Below are positions 52,283-60,740 of a stretch of DNA of 64,000 nucleotides, one piece after another (positions within the stretch are counted from its first letter, which is position 1; each line of letters begins with the position of its first letter). Made by a program: the position numbers and the translations under genes. Origin of the DNA: Mariniflexile sp. TRM1-10 (lineage in GTDB: Bacteria > Bacteroidota > Bacteroidia > Flavobacteriales > Flavobacteriaceae); NCBI RefSeq assembly GCF_003425985.1, contig NZ_CP022985.1, positions 3,580,001 to 3,644,000 on the forward strand. Direction: 5' to 3'. The notes under the pieces were generated by a model, which was given only the letters and a program-made list of their open reading frames with translations, searched no databases and was not told the DNA's origin.

Positions 52283-54073
52283 ATGTCTATCAAATCATTA
52301 CTTAACTTTTTCTTGTTGTTTCTATCATCAATAACACTTTCTGCACAAACCTATGTGACAACAGATACCAATTTGCAGAATTTAGTGAATGCCTCTTCTG
52401 GGGGTGAAACATTTATTGTTTCAAATGGGACTTATCCTGATTTTTATGCAAGTTTCACCAAAATCGCAACGGCCGAAAACCCGATTGTTATAAAAGCGGA
52501 AACCGTTGGAGGCGTAACCTTAACCGGCAATTCCTATTTTGTGTTTAAAAAGGCAGCACATATTACGCTGGAAGGTTTTGTATTTGATTGCACTGGTAAT
52601 AGTACATTGGTGAAATTAGAAGCGTCCAACAATATCAGAATTACCAGAAATGTTTTTGAAACACAAACAACCAGCTCACTCAAATGGATTGTAATAACAG
52701 GTTATTATAATGATTATACGTTTCAGTTTTTGAGCCACCACAATAGAATTGACCACAATACGTTTCAAAATAAAACCACAGCAGGGAATTATATCACTAT
52801 TGATGGCACTTACAACGAAGACAAAACCGTCAACCAACAATCGCAATACGACAGAATTGACCATAACTACTTTTATAATAATACACCACGAATTGAAAAC
52901 GAAAAAGAATCCATTAGAATAGGCAACAGTCAATTGTCAACAACCAGTGGTTTTACAACCGTAGAATTCAATTTGTTTGAAGACTGTGACGGCGACCCAG
53001 AGATTGTCTCTGTGAAATCTTGTGATAATGTGGTAAGACACAATACTTTTAAGAGAAGTTATGGGTCTTTAACTTTACGCCAAGGCAACAGAAACCGTGT
53101 GGAAGGCAATTACTTTTTTGGAGACGGAAAAGCCAATGGCATATTTATAAATGATGCTAATCAAGAACAAACGATTTATACAGGCGGCATTAGAGCTTAC
53201 GGTACAGACCATGTGATTGTTAACAATTACCTTGAAGGCTTGCAAGGCACCCGTTTTGACGCACCAATAACCTTGACACAAGGCGATGCCATTGACGGCA
53301 TTGATACCGATCAAAGTTTGCATTATAGAGGCGAACGCATCACTATTGCCAACAATACTTTGGTCAATAACGCTTACGGCATCGAAATAGGCTACGCAAA
53401 AAGCAATGGTTCTTATGACCAAGCATTGCAAGATATAACCATAGCCAATAATTTAGTCATAGGTTCAGAACACAGCCTGGTTAAAATATACAATGACCAA
53501 GCCGGCGAAGTGACTTGGGTCAATAATGTGATGTATCCTATGGATGACGCTATTTTAAATGGTGATGGCTATACATTTACTTCCGATGAAATCTCTAATG
53601 AGAATCCAAATTTAGCTTTGACAGGGAGCATTTGGAAAGCCACAAACACAACACCCACAAAAGAAAATGGCGCGTCTTCTTTAATTATTGATGAAGATAT
53701 TGAAGGACAATCACGTCCCACATTGAGCAGCGTTGGTGCTGACCATTTTAGCAGCAGTGGTATTGTTTACACGCCCATTGGAATAAACGATGTTGGTCCA
53801 AATGCTTACGGCGATACCTTGTCAGTTATTGAAAGTGACATTGTCAGCAACATAAAAATATATCCAAATCCTGCGTCATATCAATTCTACATTCAAACAG
53901 ATGGAATACAACTAAAATCAATCATCATAAGTACGATGACAGGTAAAAAAGTATTGCAAATTGATTCAGATGATTTATCGGAAATAGATGTGTCAAAACT
54001 AATTTCAGGCGTATATTTAGTTCAAATCGATACGGAAATAGGTAAGCACACCCAAAAATTAATCATTAAATAA
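52283..54073 (+). CDS. PL6 alginate lyase with T9SS sorting domain
   Basis: A 596-residue protein. Signal peptide (to TLSAQ), one PL6 beta-helix (about 22-470) and a C-terminal T9SS sorting domain (about 520-596; NIKIYPNPASYQFYIQ...GVYLVQIDTEIGKHTQKLIIK). Catalytic Lys245 (EIVSVKSCDN) and Arg266 (TLRQGNRNRVEGN) have the same 21-residue spacing as in the first PL6. It lacks the second beta-helix, so it is a one-domain, probably endolytic enzyme secreted to the cell surface or medium. Confidence 0.9.
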   Translation: MSIKSLLNFFLLFLSSITLSAQTYVTTDTNLQNLVNASSGGETFIVSNGTYPDFYASFTKIATAENPIVIKAETVGGVTLTGNSYFVFKKAAHITLEGFVFDCTGNSTLVKLEASNNIRITRNVFETQTTSSLKWIVITGYYNDYTFQFLSHHNRIDHNTFQNKTTAGNYITIDGTYNEDKTVNQQSQYDRIDHNYFYNNTPRIENEKESIRIGNSQLSTTSGFTTVEFNLFEDCDGDPEIVSVKSCDNVVRHNTFKRSYGSLTLRQGNRNRVEGNYFFGDGKANGIFINDANQEQTIYTGGIRAYGTDHVIVNNYLEGLQGTRFDAPITLTQGDAIDGIDTDQSLHYRGERITIANNTLVNNAYGIEIGYAKSNGSYDQALQDITIANNLVIGSEHSLVKIYNDQAGEVTWVNNVMYPMDDAILNGDGYTFTSDEISNENPNLALTGSIWKATNTTPTKENGASSLIIDEDIEGQSRPTLSSVGADHFSSSGIVYTPIGINDVGPNAYGDTLSVIESDIVSNIKIYPNPASYQFYIQTDGIQLKSIIISTMTGKKVLQIDSDDLSEIDVSKLISGVYLVQIDTEIGKHTQKLIIK

Positions 54074-54081
54074 TTTACGTC

Positions 54082-54897
54082 TTGAAACAAATCTTCATCC
54101 TATTTTTGATTTTATCTGCCCTCTCACCGAATGCACAAACCATTCTGGAAGCTGATGGTAAAGGGAAAACCTATGAATTGATCAATAACGTTTTGGCACC
54201 CAACTATGATGTGATAGAAACACCCGATTGTGCCCATAAGGATTTTGGAAATCACATTACCGAAACATGGGATGCTGATTTAAAGAAATATGTATTTGTG
54301 TTTCATGCCCATGTGGAAGAAGATAATGACCGTTGTAAAAAGTTTGATAGGGAACGTACCGAAATCAAAACCTATAAACAATCCCCCGACAATCTTATTG
54401 CAACACTTGGAGAAACGGTTGTTTATAAATGGAAATTCAAATTGGATAAACACTTTCAAGCATCGAATAAATTCACACATATCCACCAAATAAAGGCAGT
54501 TGGAGGTACTGAAGATGCCATGCCAAGCATCACTTTCACATTAAGAAAATTGAAAGTGGATGCATTTCAAATCAGATATGCTTCCAACATGGAGCAGAAT
54601 AATTTAATCGATGTGCCTTTAGAAGATTTTAAAGGTGTTTGGGTAGAAGTTTATGAGCGAATCACCTATGGCGAGATTGGAAAAGGCAAGTATGAAGTGA
54701 CTTTAACTAGAGCTGACAATGGCAAAGTATTACTAAACTACAGCAATGATTCCATAAGAATGTGGAAAACCGATGCTCAATTTTTACGTCCCAAATGGGG
54801 CATTTACAGAAGCTTACAAAACGCATCAGATTTGAGGGATGAACAAGTGAAATTTGCGGATTTTTATATCGAGGAATTAGAAGACATTCAAAATTAA
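54082..54897 (+). CDS. Probable divergent jelly-roll polysaccharide lyase, TTG start
   Basis: A 271-residue protein that opens at a TTG; the signal peptide (KQIFILFLILSALSPNAQ) begins at once and no ATG is available. The body fits a concanavalin-like fold: FDRERTEIKTY recalls the R-x-E strand of jelly-roll lyases, and FTHIHQIKAVGG carries a His/Gln pair similar to the QIH strand; a late WGIYRS segment precedes the last strand. This resembles the PF14099 group (heparin lyase I/PL13, PL20-like) more than PL7. It begins 8 bp after the T9SS PL6 gene, so it is co-transcribed. Lyase function on alginate or another uronan is an inference. Confidence 0.6.
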   Translation: MKQIFILFLILSALSPNAQTILEADGKGKTYELINNVLAPNYDVIETPDCAHKDFGNHITETWDADLKKYVFVFHAHVEEDNDRCKKFDRERTEIKTYKQSPDNLIATLGETVVYKWKFKLDKHFQASNKFTHIHQIKAVGGTEDAMPSITFTLRKLKVDAFQIRYASNMEQNNLIDVPLEDFKGVWVEVYERITYGEIGKGKYEVTLTRADNGKVLLNYSNDSIRMWKTDAQFLRPKWGIYRSLQNASDLRDEQVKFADFYIEELEDIQN

Positions 54898-54966
54898 CAT
54901 AAAATAAAGTGAGTTCGATATAATCAAGAATGTATTTAATTAAAAATAATTTACTTAGATTTTGAT

Positions 54967-55038
54967 GTCAGGTTGAGCGCAGTCGAAACCTATAGAAGTT
55001 ATCGATTTTAATAACCTTTCGACTGCGCTCAAGGTGAC
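54967..55038. repeat. REP-like hairpin (TTGAGCGCAGTCGAAA)
   Basis: Arms at 54967-54988 and 55017-55038 match at 20 of 22 positions. The core TTGAGCGCAGTCGAAA belongs to an extragenic hairpin type often seen in flavobacterial genomes. It lies between the jelly-roll lyase and PL17 genes and may end the upstream transcript. Confidence 0.7.
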
Positions 55039-55194
55039 AACTTAGTTTATCCTTAAATATAGAATTGTTTTTAAATCGAACCCACGTTAAAATAATATTA
55101 TAAAGCGTATTTTTAAAATGCAATCAAATCATTAGTTTTCACAAGGGGAAGCATTCACTGATTGTGAGCAAAGAATAATTTCAAAAAAACAAAC

Positions 55195-57483
55195 ATGTTT
55201 TTAAAAAACAAAATACCATCTCTATTAGTTGCATTACTATTGATTGTTGCTTCTTGCAAAGCACAATCGAAAGGAATTTCTAATGCAAAAAAATCAAGTA
55301 AACAAGAACACCCCAGTTTAATACTTACAAAAACAGGTGTTGAAAACATAAAAGCGCAGTTAGGAACCGTTCCTCTTTTTGATGACACTTTAGCAAAAGT
55401 AAAAGCCGAAGTAGATGCCAGCATTTTAAATGGCATTGAAGTACCCATCCCAAAAGATTATTCTGGGGGCTATACGCACGAGCGACACAAAAGGAACTTT
55501 CTAATTTTACAAAAAGCAGGTATTTTATATCAAATATTTGATGATGAAAAATATGCAAGTTACGTTAAGGAAATGCTTTTGGAATACGCTAGAATATATC
55601 CAACACTTCCGGTACATCCACAAACAAGGTCGTATGCACGTGGCAAACTGTTTTGGCAATGTTTAAACGATTCCAATTGGTTGGTGTATGTAAGTCAAGC
55701 GTACGATTGTGTGTATAATTATTTGACTGAAAAAGAACGTGCTCATTTAGAAGAAAATCTTTTTAAACCATTTGCAAGGTTTATTTCGGTAGAAAATCCA
55801 CAGTTTTTCAATCGGGTACATAACCATAGTACGTGGGGTAATGTGGCAGTTGGTATGATAGCATTGGTTATGGACGATGCTGAATTGCTCGAAATCGCAT
55901 TGCATGGATTAAAAACCGATAATATAGACCCCAATGCCAAAGACAATGATGGAGGTTTTATAAAAAAGAAAGGGCAAAAAGTAGGGTTTCTTGCAAATTT
56001 AGAAGAACCATTTTCACCAGATGGTTATTATACCGAAGGACCTTATTACCAACGGTACGCCATGTATCCCTTTTTGGTTTTTGCAGAAGCGTTACAAAAC
56101 GTAAAACCTGAGCTTAAAATCTTTGAGTATAAAGATAGCGTGCTATTGAAATCGATAAATACATTGTTACATTTAACCGATGCCAAGGGCAATTTCTTCC
56201 CATTAAATGATGCTCAAAAAGGCATGTCGTATTACTCAAGGGAATTGGTGTCGGCAGTAAATATTGGGTATTTTTATGGCGGTAATAAAACCGAATTATT
56301 ATCTATAGCAAAAGCACAAGGCGAGGTGTCGCTCGACGATGCAGGTTTATCGGTAGCCCTTGGAATACGCAATGGTTTAGAAACCCCTTTTATTAAAAAA
56401 TCAATCGATCTATCTGACGGAAAAAATGGTGACGAAGGTGGCGTAGCCATATTAAGAACAAATAGCACAAAAGACGCGCTTACTTTAGTGATGAAATATT
56501 CTGCACAAGGTTTAAGTCACGGGCATTACGATAAATTATCATTCTCTTATTATGAAGCTGGAAACGAAGTGGTTCAAGATTATGGAATGGCGCGTTTTGT
56601 AAATATTCAACAAAAGGGAGGAGGCAATTATTTAAAAGAAAACACCACATGGGCAAAACAAACCATTGCCCATAATACCATAAATCAAGACGAAACTTCA
56701 CATTTTGGTGGTGATTTTGAAACAGGCAGTTTGCACCATTCCGAAAAATATTTATTTGATGTTTCCAATCCAAACATTCAAGTTGTAAGTGCTACGGAAA
56801 CAAATGCATATCCGGGTACTGAATTGCATCGAACCATGGTATTTATAAAAGATGACAGTTTCGAGAATCCATATCTTTTGGATATCATTAAGATCCATGC
56901 TGAAAGTGAACATCAATTTGATTTGCCGTATTATTATTTAGGACAATTGATAGCTGTAAATTTTAAATACACAACACCTGAAAGCTTAAAGCCTTTAGGA
57001 ACTAAAAATGGATACCAACATCTATGGAGTGAAGCTGAGGGTACATCGGAAACAGGGAATGCTAAAATATCTTGGTTGAATAAAGACCGATTTTATACAC
57101 TTACATCGGTCGTTTCAAACAATGACGATTTAATATTTGCCCGCATAGGCGCTAACGATCCGAATTTTAATTTAAGAAGAGATGCAGGATTCATTATCAG
57201 AAAAAAGAACAGTAAAGACACTTATTTTATATCTGTTCTAGAATCCCATGGGCATTACAATCCCGTTAGTGAAGCAGCAGTTAATGCCTTCAGCAATATT
57301 AAAAAATTAGATGTTGTTTATAGTGATGACTCATGTATAGCACTGGTAATTGAAACCGAAAGTGCTGGAAAAAGCATGTTTACATTTTCTTTTAAAGACA
57401 ATTCAAAAAATAGTACCCATCAAATAAAGATAGAAGAGAAGACCTATCAATGGAAAGGTGCTTATTGTTTATTTCATATGTAA
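55195..57483 (+). CDS. PL17 oligoalginate lyase, lipoprotein
   Basis: A 762-residue lipoprotein (LIVASCKA). An (alpha/alpha) toroid (about 50-400) carries the catalytic Asn210-His211 in RVHNHSTWGN and the catalytic-type Tyr in DGYYTEGPYYQRY (Tyr278-285). A heparinase II/III-like beta-sandwich (about 405-762) includes SHGHYDKLSFSYYEAG and AHNTINQDE. PL17 enzymes are exolytic and turn alginate oligomers into unsaturated monomers in the periplasm. The length is typical. Confidence 0.93.
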   Translation: MFLKNKIPSLLVALLLIVASCKAQSKGISNAKKSSKQEHPSLILTKTGVENIKAQLGTVPLFDDTLAKVKAEVDASILNGIEVPIPKDYSGGYTHERHKRNFLILQKAGILYQIFDDEKYASYVKEMLLEYARIYPTLPVHPQTRSYARGKLFWQCLNDSNWLVYVSQAYDCVYNYLTEKERAHLEENLFKPFARFISVENPQFFNRVHNHSTWGNVAVGMIALVMDDAELLEIALHGLKTDNIDPNAKDNDGGFIKKKGQKVGFLANLEEPFSPDGYYTEGPYYQRYAMYPFLVFAEALQNVKPELKIFEYKDSVLLKSINTLLHLTDAKGNFFPLNDAQKGMSYYSRELVSAVNIGYFYGGNKTELLSIAKAQGEVSLDDAGLSVALGIRNGLETPFIKKSIDLSDGKNGDEGGVAILRTNSTKDALTLVMKYSAQGLSHGHYDKLSFSYYEAGNEVVQDYGMARFVNIQQKGGGNYLKENTTWAKQTIAHNTINQDETSHFGGDFETGSLHHSEKYLFDVSNPNIQVVSATETNAYPGTELHRTMVFIKDDSFENPYLLDIIKIHAESEHQFDLPYYYLGQLIAVNFKYTTPESLKPLGTKNGYQHLWSEAEGTSETGNAKISWLNKDRFYTLTSVVSNNDDLIFARIGANDPNFNLRRDAGFIIRKKNSKDTYFISVLESHGHYNPVSEAAVNAFSNIKKLDVVYSDDSCIALVIETESAGKSMFTFSFKDNSKNSTHQIKIEEKTYQWKGAYCLFHM

Positions 57484-57587
57484 ATATTCATTGTTTTTTA
57501 AAGGTCATATGGTATCGCTTTATTTTCAGTAGTGTTAGCGTTTCCAAATCATGGCGATTTCAAATTAATTAAAATATATTATATAGA

Positions 57588-57935
57588 ATGAAAAAAAGTT
57601 TTGGAGCAAGTAAAGAATTTTTATTGGGAGATGACATCCCTTGGGAAGTTGTAGGTGAGGGGGTAAAACGTAAAATTATGGCCTATGATGATAACATTAT
57701 GTTAGTAAACGTTCACTTTGAAGCTGGAGGTATAGGTCCCATGCATGAGCATTACCATTCACAAGTCACCTATGTGGTAAGCGGCGAGTTTGAACTTACC
57801 ATAGGAGATAAAACAAGATTACTAAAAGGAGGTGATGCCTTTTATATTCCACCACATGTATTGCATGGGGCTATTTGTAAAAAAAGTGGCGTCTTAATAG
57901 ATGTATTTAGTCCAATTCGTGAAGATTTTATGTAG
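57588..57935 (+). CDS. kdgF: KdgF cupin, unsaturated-uronate ring-opening enzyme (copy 1)
   Basis: A 115-residue single cupin. Motif 1 is His53-x-His55-x3-Gln59-x6-Gly (MHEHYHSQVTYVVSG), with Gln in place of the usual Glu; motif 2 has His93 (VLHGAICKKSG). KdgF converts 4,5-unsaturated monouronates into the open keto form (DEH), the step between PL17 and the SDR. It has no signal peptide, so is cytoplasmic. It begins 104 bp after PL17. A close paralogue lies at 62754. Confidence 0.88.
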   Translation: MKKSFGASKEFLLGDDIPWEVVGEGVKRKIMAYDDNIMLVNVHFEAGGIGPMHEHYHSQVTYVVSGEFELTIGDKTRLLKGGDAFYIPPHVLHGAICKKSGVLIDVFSPIREDFM

Positions 57936-58006
57936 TCATATTCTATTAATCAATTATTAGTTTGCAAAAAAAACATATGGAAACATTTTTTTTAACAAAA
58001 TTTGCA

Positions 58007-58036
58007 TATATTTGGTAAACCAATATGGTTATCCAG
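58007..58036 (+). promoter_or_regulatory. -7 box and shared operator before the GntR-type regulator
   Basis: TATATTTG at 58007-58014 (exact TAnnTTTG) runs directly into AACCAATATGGTT (58018-58030) and ATCCAG. The second part matches the susC-side operator at 37472-37490 at all but one base. The position fits autorepression by the GntR-type protein encoded 148 bp downstream. Confidence 0.75.
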
Positions 58037-58183
58037 TTTAATAAGATTTTTCTACCAGTTAGCTTATGAAATAAGTTGGTTTCAAATTCTAAAAAAGGGT
58101 AACTTAATGCGTTTTTTATGATGGGATTATTGTAATTTTAACATAATATTGTGGTTAACCTGAGGGAATAATTATTTATAAAA

Positions 58184-58894
58184 ATGAAATTAGAAATACT
58201 TACTAAAAATGACAATTTAGAGATTCAAAATACTATAATCTCTAAAATAAAGGAATTGATTAATTATAAAAACCTGGAGCCAGGAGACAAGCTACCTTCA
58301 GAAAGAATGTTATCTGAAAAGTTTGAGGTTAGCAGGAGTAATGTTAGGGATGCCATTCAAAAATTAGAATTTTACGGATTGTTAAAATCAATACCGCAAA
58401 GTGGCACTTTTGTTGCCAACATAGGCGTTGTTGCCATGAATGGAATGATTGAAGATATTTTAAGACTAGAGTCTCCAGACTTTAAATCGTTGGTAGAAAC
58501 AAGAATATTGTTGGAATTAAAAACAGTGCGGTTGGCAGCATTAAGACGTACCGATGAAGATTTAAAAAACATAAAAAACACATTAGATGCTTATAAAGAA
58601 AAGGTGTTATCTGGTGAAGATGCTGTACAAGAAGATTTGTTATTTCATTTAGCAATAGCAAAAGCAAGTGGTAATAGCACTTTGAATACATTCATGTTAA
58701 CTATCACACCACAAATAATTATGAATTTTGAAAAGTATCATGTTTGTGATAAAAGATTGTCGGTTATAGGAATTCAAGAACACACAGAAATTTATGAGGC
58801 TATAAAGAAACAAGATCCTGTATTGGCAAAACAAAAAATGAAAGATCATTTTAGCGTATTGTACCAGTATTGTTATAATATAAAATCACAATAG
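58184..58894 (+). CDS. GntR/FadR-family transcriptional regulator of the alginate locus
   Basis: A 236-residue protein. Winged HTH at about 12-80 (LEPGDKLPSERMLSEKFEVSRSNVRDAIQKLEFYGLL) and an all-helical FCD ligand domain at about 100-230 (VETRILLELKTVRLAALR, DLLFHLAIAKASGNSTL, HTEIYEAIKKQDP with the metal-binding His residues). FadR-subfamily GntR proteins often answer to uronate catabolites such as KDG. It is the best candidate to bind the AACCAATWTGGTT sites before itself and before susC (inference from site sharing). Confidence 0.88.
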   Translation: MKLEILTKNDNLEIQNTIISKIKELINYKNLEPGDKLPSERMLSEKFEVSRSNVRDAIQKLEFYGLLKSIPQSGTFVANIGVVAMNGMIEDILRLESPDFKSLVETRILLELKTVRLAALRRTDEDLKNIKNTLDAYKEKVLSGEDAVQEDLLFHLAIAKASGNSTLNTFMLTITPQIIMNFEKYHVCDKRLSVIGIQEHTEIYEAIKKQDPVLAKQKMKDHFSVLYQYCYNIKSQ

Positions 58895-59100
58895 TTAGAA
58901 GAACAAATTAAAGCGCTTTTTGTTTTTCAAATAAGGCAAGGTCGGGACATCTGCTTCACGATATAGTTTTACTGTATTACATCATAACCAAACGTATTAA
59001 AAGCAACTATTTTAAAACATGCATGTGTTTTAGAAGCACTTCCCTATTGCCATTTAATTTAAATAATTCCCTGAAGGCTCAGCCTCGGGGGTATCCAATT

Positions 59101-59150
59101 CACCTCTCCTTTGAAGAGGTCAGAACTGCCCGAAAAGGCGGTTCTAGGTG
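59101..59150. repeat. Paired hairpins of a degenerate flavobacterial repeat
   Basis: ACCTCT/AGAGGT (59102-59107 with 59115-59120) is followed by AGAACTGCC/GGCGGTTCT (59122-59130 with 59137-59145, one T:G). CACCT and AGGTG at the outer ends can also pair. It resembles 'CCTCTCC..GGAGAGG' intergenic repeats of Bacteroidota. Confidence 0.5.
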
Positions 59151-59172
59151 AGGTAAAATAAAAATAATAAAA

Positions 59173-59316
59173 AATGAAACACCCATGAGAATAGCATTCA
59201 CACACACGCGGATGATTTGTTAAGGGTATTCCAAGCTTGTGCTGAGCATTAGTAATATGCAAAATATATTTTGCAGCGAAGATAGCAAGTGAAGCTTGTC
59301 GAAGCATGACAATTAA
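59173..59316 (+). repeat. Leader-type repeat element, copy 4 (long form)
   Basis: ATGAAACACCCATGAGAA, ACGCGGATGATT, GGGTATTCCAAGC, the exact palindrome TGCAAAATATATTTTGCA (59258-59275) and GAAGCTTGTCGAAGCATGAC. It is colinear with copy 3 at 48938 and ends 21 bp before the MFS start codon. Confidence 0.65.
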
Positions 59317-59336
59317 AAATTAAAAAATATAAAAAG

Positions 59337-60611
59337 ATGAAAATTAAAGGTTTACGTTGGTGGATTATTACATTGATTTTTATAGCTACCGTTATAAATT
59401 ATGTAGATAGAACTGCGTTTGCATTGTTGTGGCCAGAAATGGGTAAAGATTTAGGTATGGATAATACCGATTATGCTATTATGTTAAACGTATTTATGGC
59501 TACTTATGCCGCAGGCAAATTTTTATCTGGGAAATTATACGACATCATTGGTACACGTTTAGGGTTTGTGGTATCTATTGTTGTATGGTCATTAGCATCC
59601 GTGTTTCATGCTTTTGCGCGCGGGTTGATTTCGCTCTCCATAGTTAGGGGGCTTTTAGGTTTGGGAGAAGCAGGTAACTGGCCTGGTGCAGTAAAAAGCA
59701 ATGGCGAGTGGTTTCCTATAAAAGAAAGAGCCATTGCCCAAGGTATTTTTAATGCAGGAGCTTCCATAGGAAATGTGATAGCACCATTTATAATTATATT
59801 TTTATATGCCCAATTTGGTTGGAAAACGACTTATATCATTTTAGGAGCTGTTGGAGTGCTTTGGGTAATCCCTTGGTTGTTTCTGAACAAGTCCACTCCA
59901 GAAAAGCATCCATGGGTAACTGAGGAAGAAAGAAATCTTATTGTCTCCGATAGAATTGATAAAGACGAACTCATTGATAAGAAAAAGGTGAAAAGCTTAA
60001 GTTTACGGAAAATTTTAAGCTATAAAGAATCTTGGGGGGTATTGCTTTGTAGTTTTTTTATTGAACCAATCTGGTGGTTTTTTGTGGGTTGGATGCCTAT
60101 CTACTTACATTCAAAATTTGATTTAAGTATAGAGGAAATTGGCGCTACTATATGGATTTCTTATCTTGGTGGCGCAGCAGGAAGTATCGCAGGGGGATGG
60201 TTTTCGGGTAAATTAATGGAAATAATGACTGTAGATGCATCACGAAAATTGACTATCACATTAGGAGGAATCATGATTTTCTTAGGATTATTGGGAATTA
60301 TTTTCTTGGTAAACGAGAATAATTTTATGACATTTATTTACATAGCTACATTTGTGCTATTTGGATTCCAGTTTGCTATTGGAAACATTCAAACCATATC
60401 AAGCGATTTGTTTAAAGGCCCTTCCGTAGGTACCTTAGCAGGATTAGCAGGTACGGTAGGTGCAATTTCAGTCATGGTAATGAATTGGTTTATAGGGCAA
60501 ATTACCACAAATTCGTATACGCCAGCTTTCATAGTCATAGCAGTAACTATTCCACTATCTCTTTTGGTATTATTTACATTAATAAAGAAAATTGAACCTG
60601 TTGAGGAATAA
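59337..60611 (+). CDS. MFS transporter of the anion:cation symporter (ExuT-like) family
   Basis: A 424-residue inner membrane protein with about 12 TM segments. Signature parts: INYVDRTAFALLWPEMGKDLG, SGKLYDIIGTRLGF, RGLLGLGEAGNWPGAVKSNGEWFPIKERA and WFFVGWMPIYL. This pattern is that of hexuronate/glucarate-type ACS transporters. In an alginate locus the cargo is expected to be DEH or the unsaturated monomer made by PL17 in the periplasm. Confidence 0.88.
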   Translation: MKIKGLRWWIITLIFIATVINYVDRTAFALLWPEMGKDLGMDNTDYAIMLNVFMATYAAGKFLSGKLYDIIGTRLGFVVSIVVWSLASVFHAFARGLISLSIVRGLLGLGEAGNWPGAVKSNGEWFPIKERAIAQGIFNAGASIGNVIAPFIIIFLYAQFGWKTTYIILGAVGVLWVIPWLFLNKSTPEKHPWVTEEERNLIVSDRIDKDELIDKKKVKSLSLRKILSYKESWGVLLCSFFIEPIWWFFVGWMPIYLHSKFDLSIEEIGATIWISYLGGAAGSIAGGWFSGKLMEIMTVDASRKLTITLGGIMIFLGLLGIIFLVNENNFMTFIYIATFVLFGFQFAIGNIQTISSDLFKGPSVGTLAGLAGTVGAISVMVMNWFIGQITTNSYTPAFIVIAVTIPLSLLVLFTLIKKIEPVEE

Positions 60612-60740
60612 TTAATACCATCTTAAATGAAAAGCGGAAAAAGCTCATAGGAACGGATTGAAAATCATTTTTGCAGGTAAAAAGAAAAGTTTAAATGACT
60701 TCATAAAAAAGTTATTACATTTAAACAAAAAACAACCAAT

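Larger units (their letters stand above)
58895..59336. other. 442 bp repeat-rich gap between regulator and transporter
   Basis: It contains a GGCTCAGCC..GGGGGTAT stub (59074-59093), two adjacent hairpins (59102-59145) and the long leader-type element (59173-59316). No coding frame of note was found. Confidence 0.7.
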
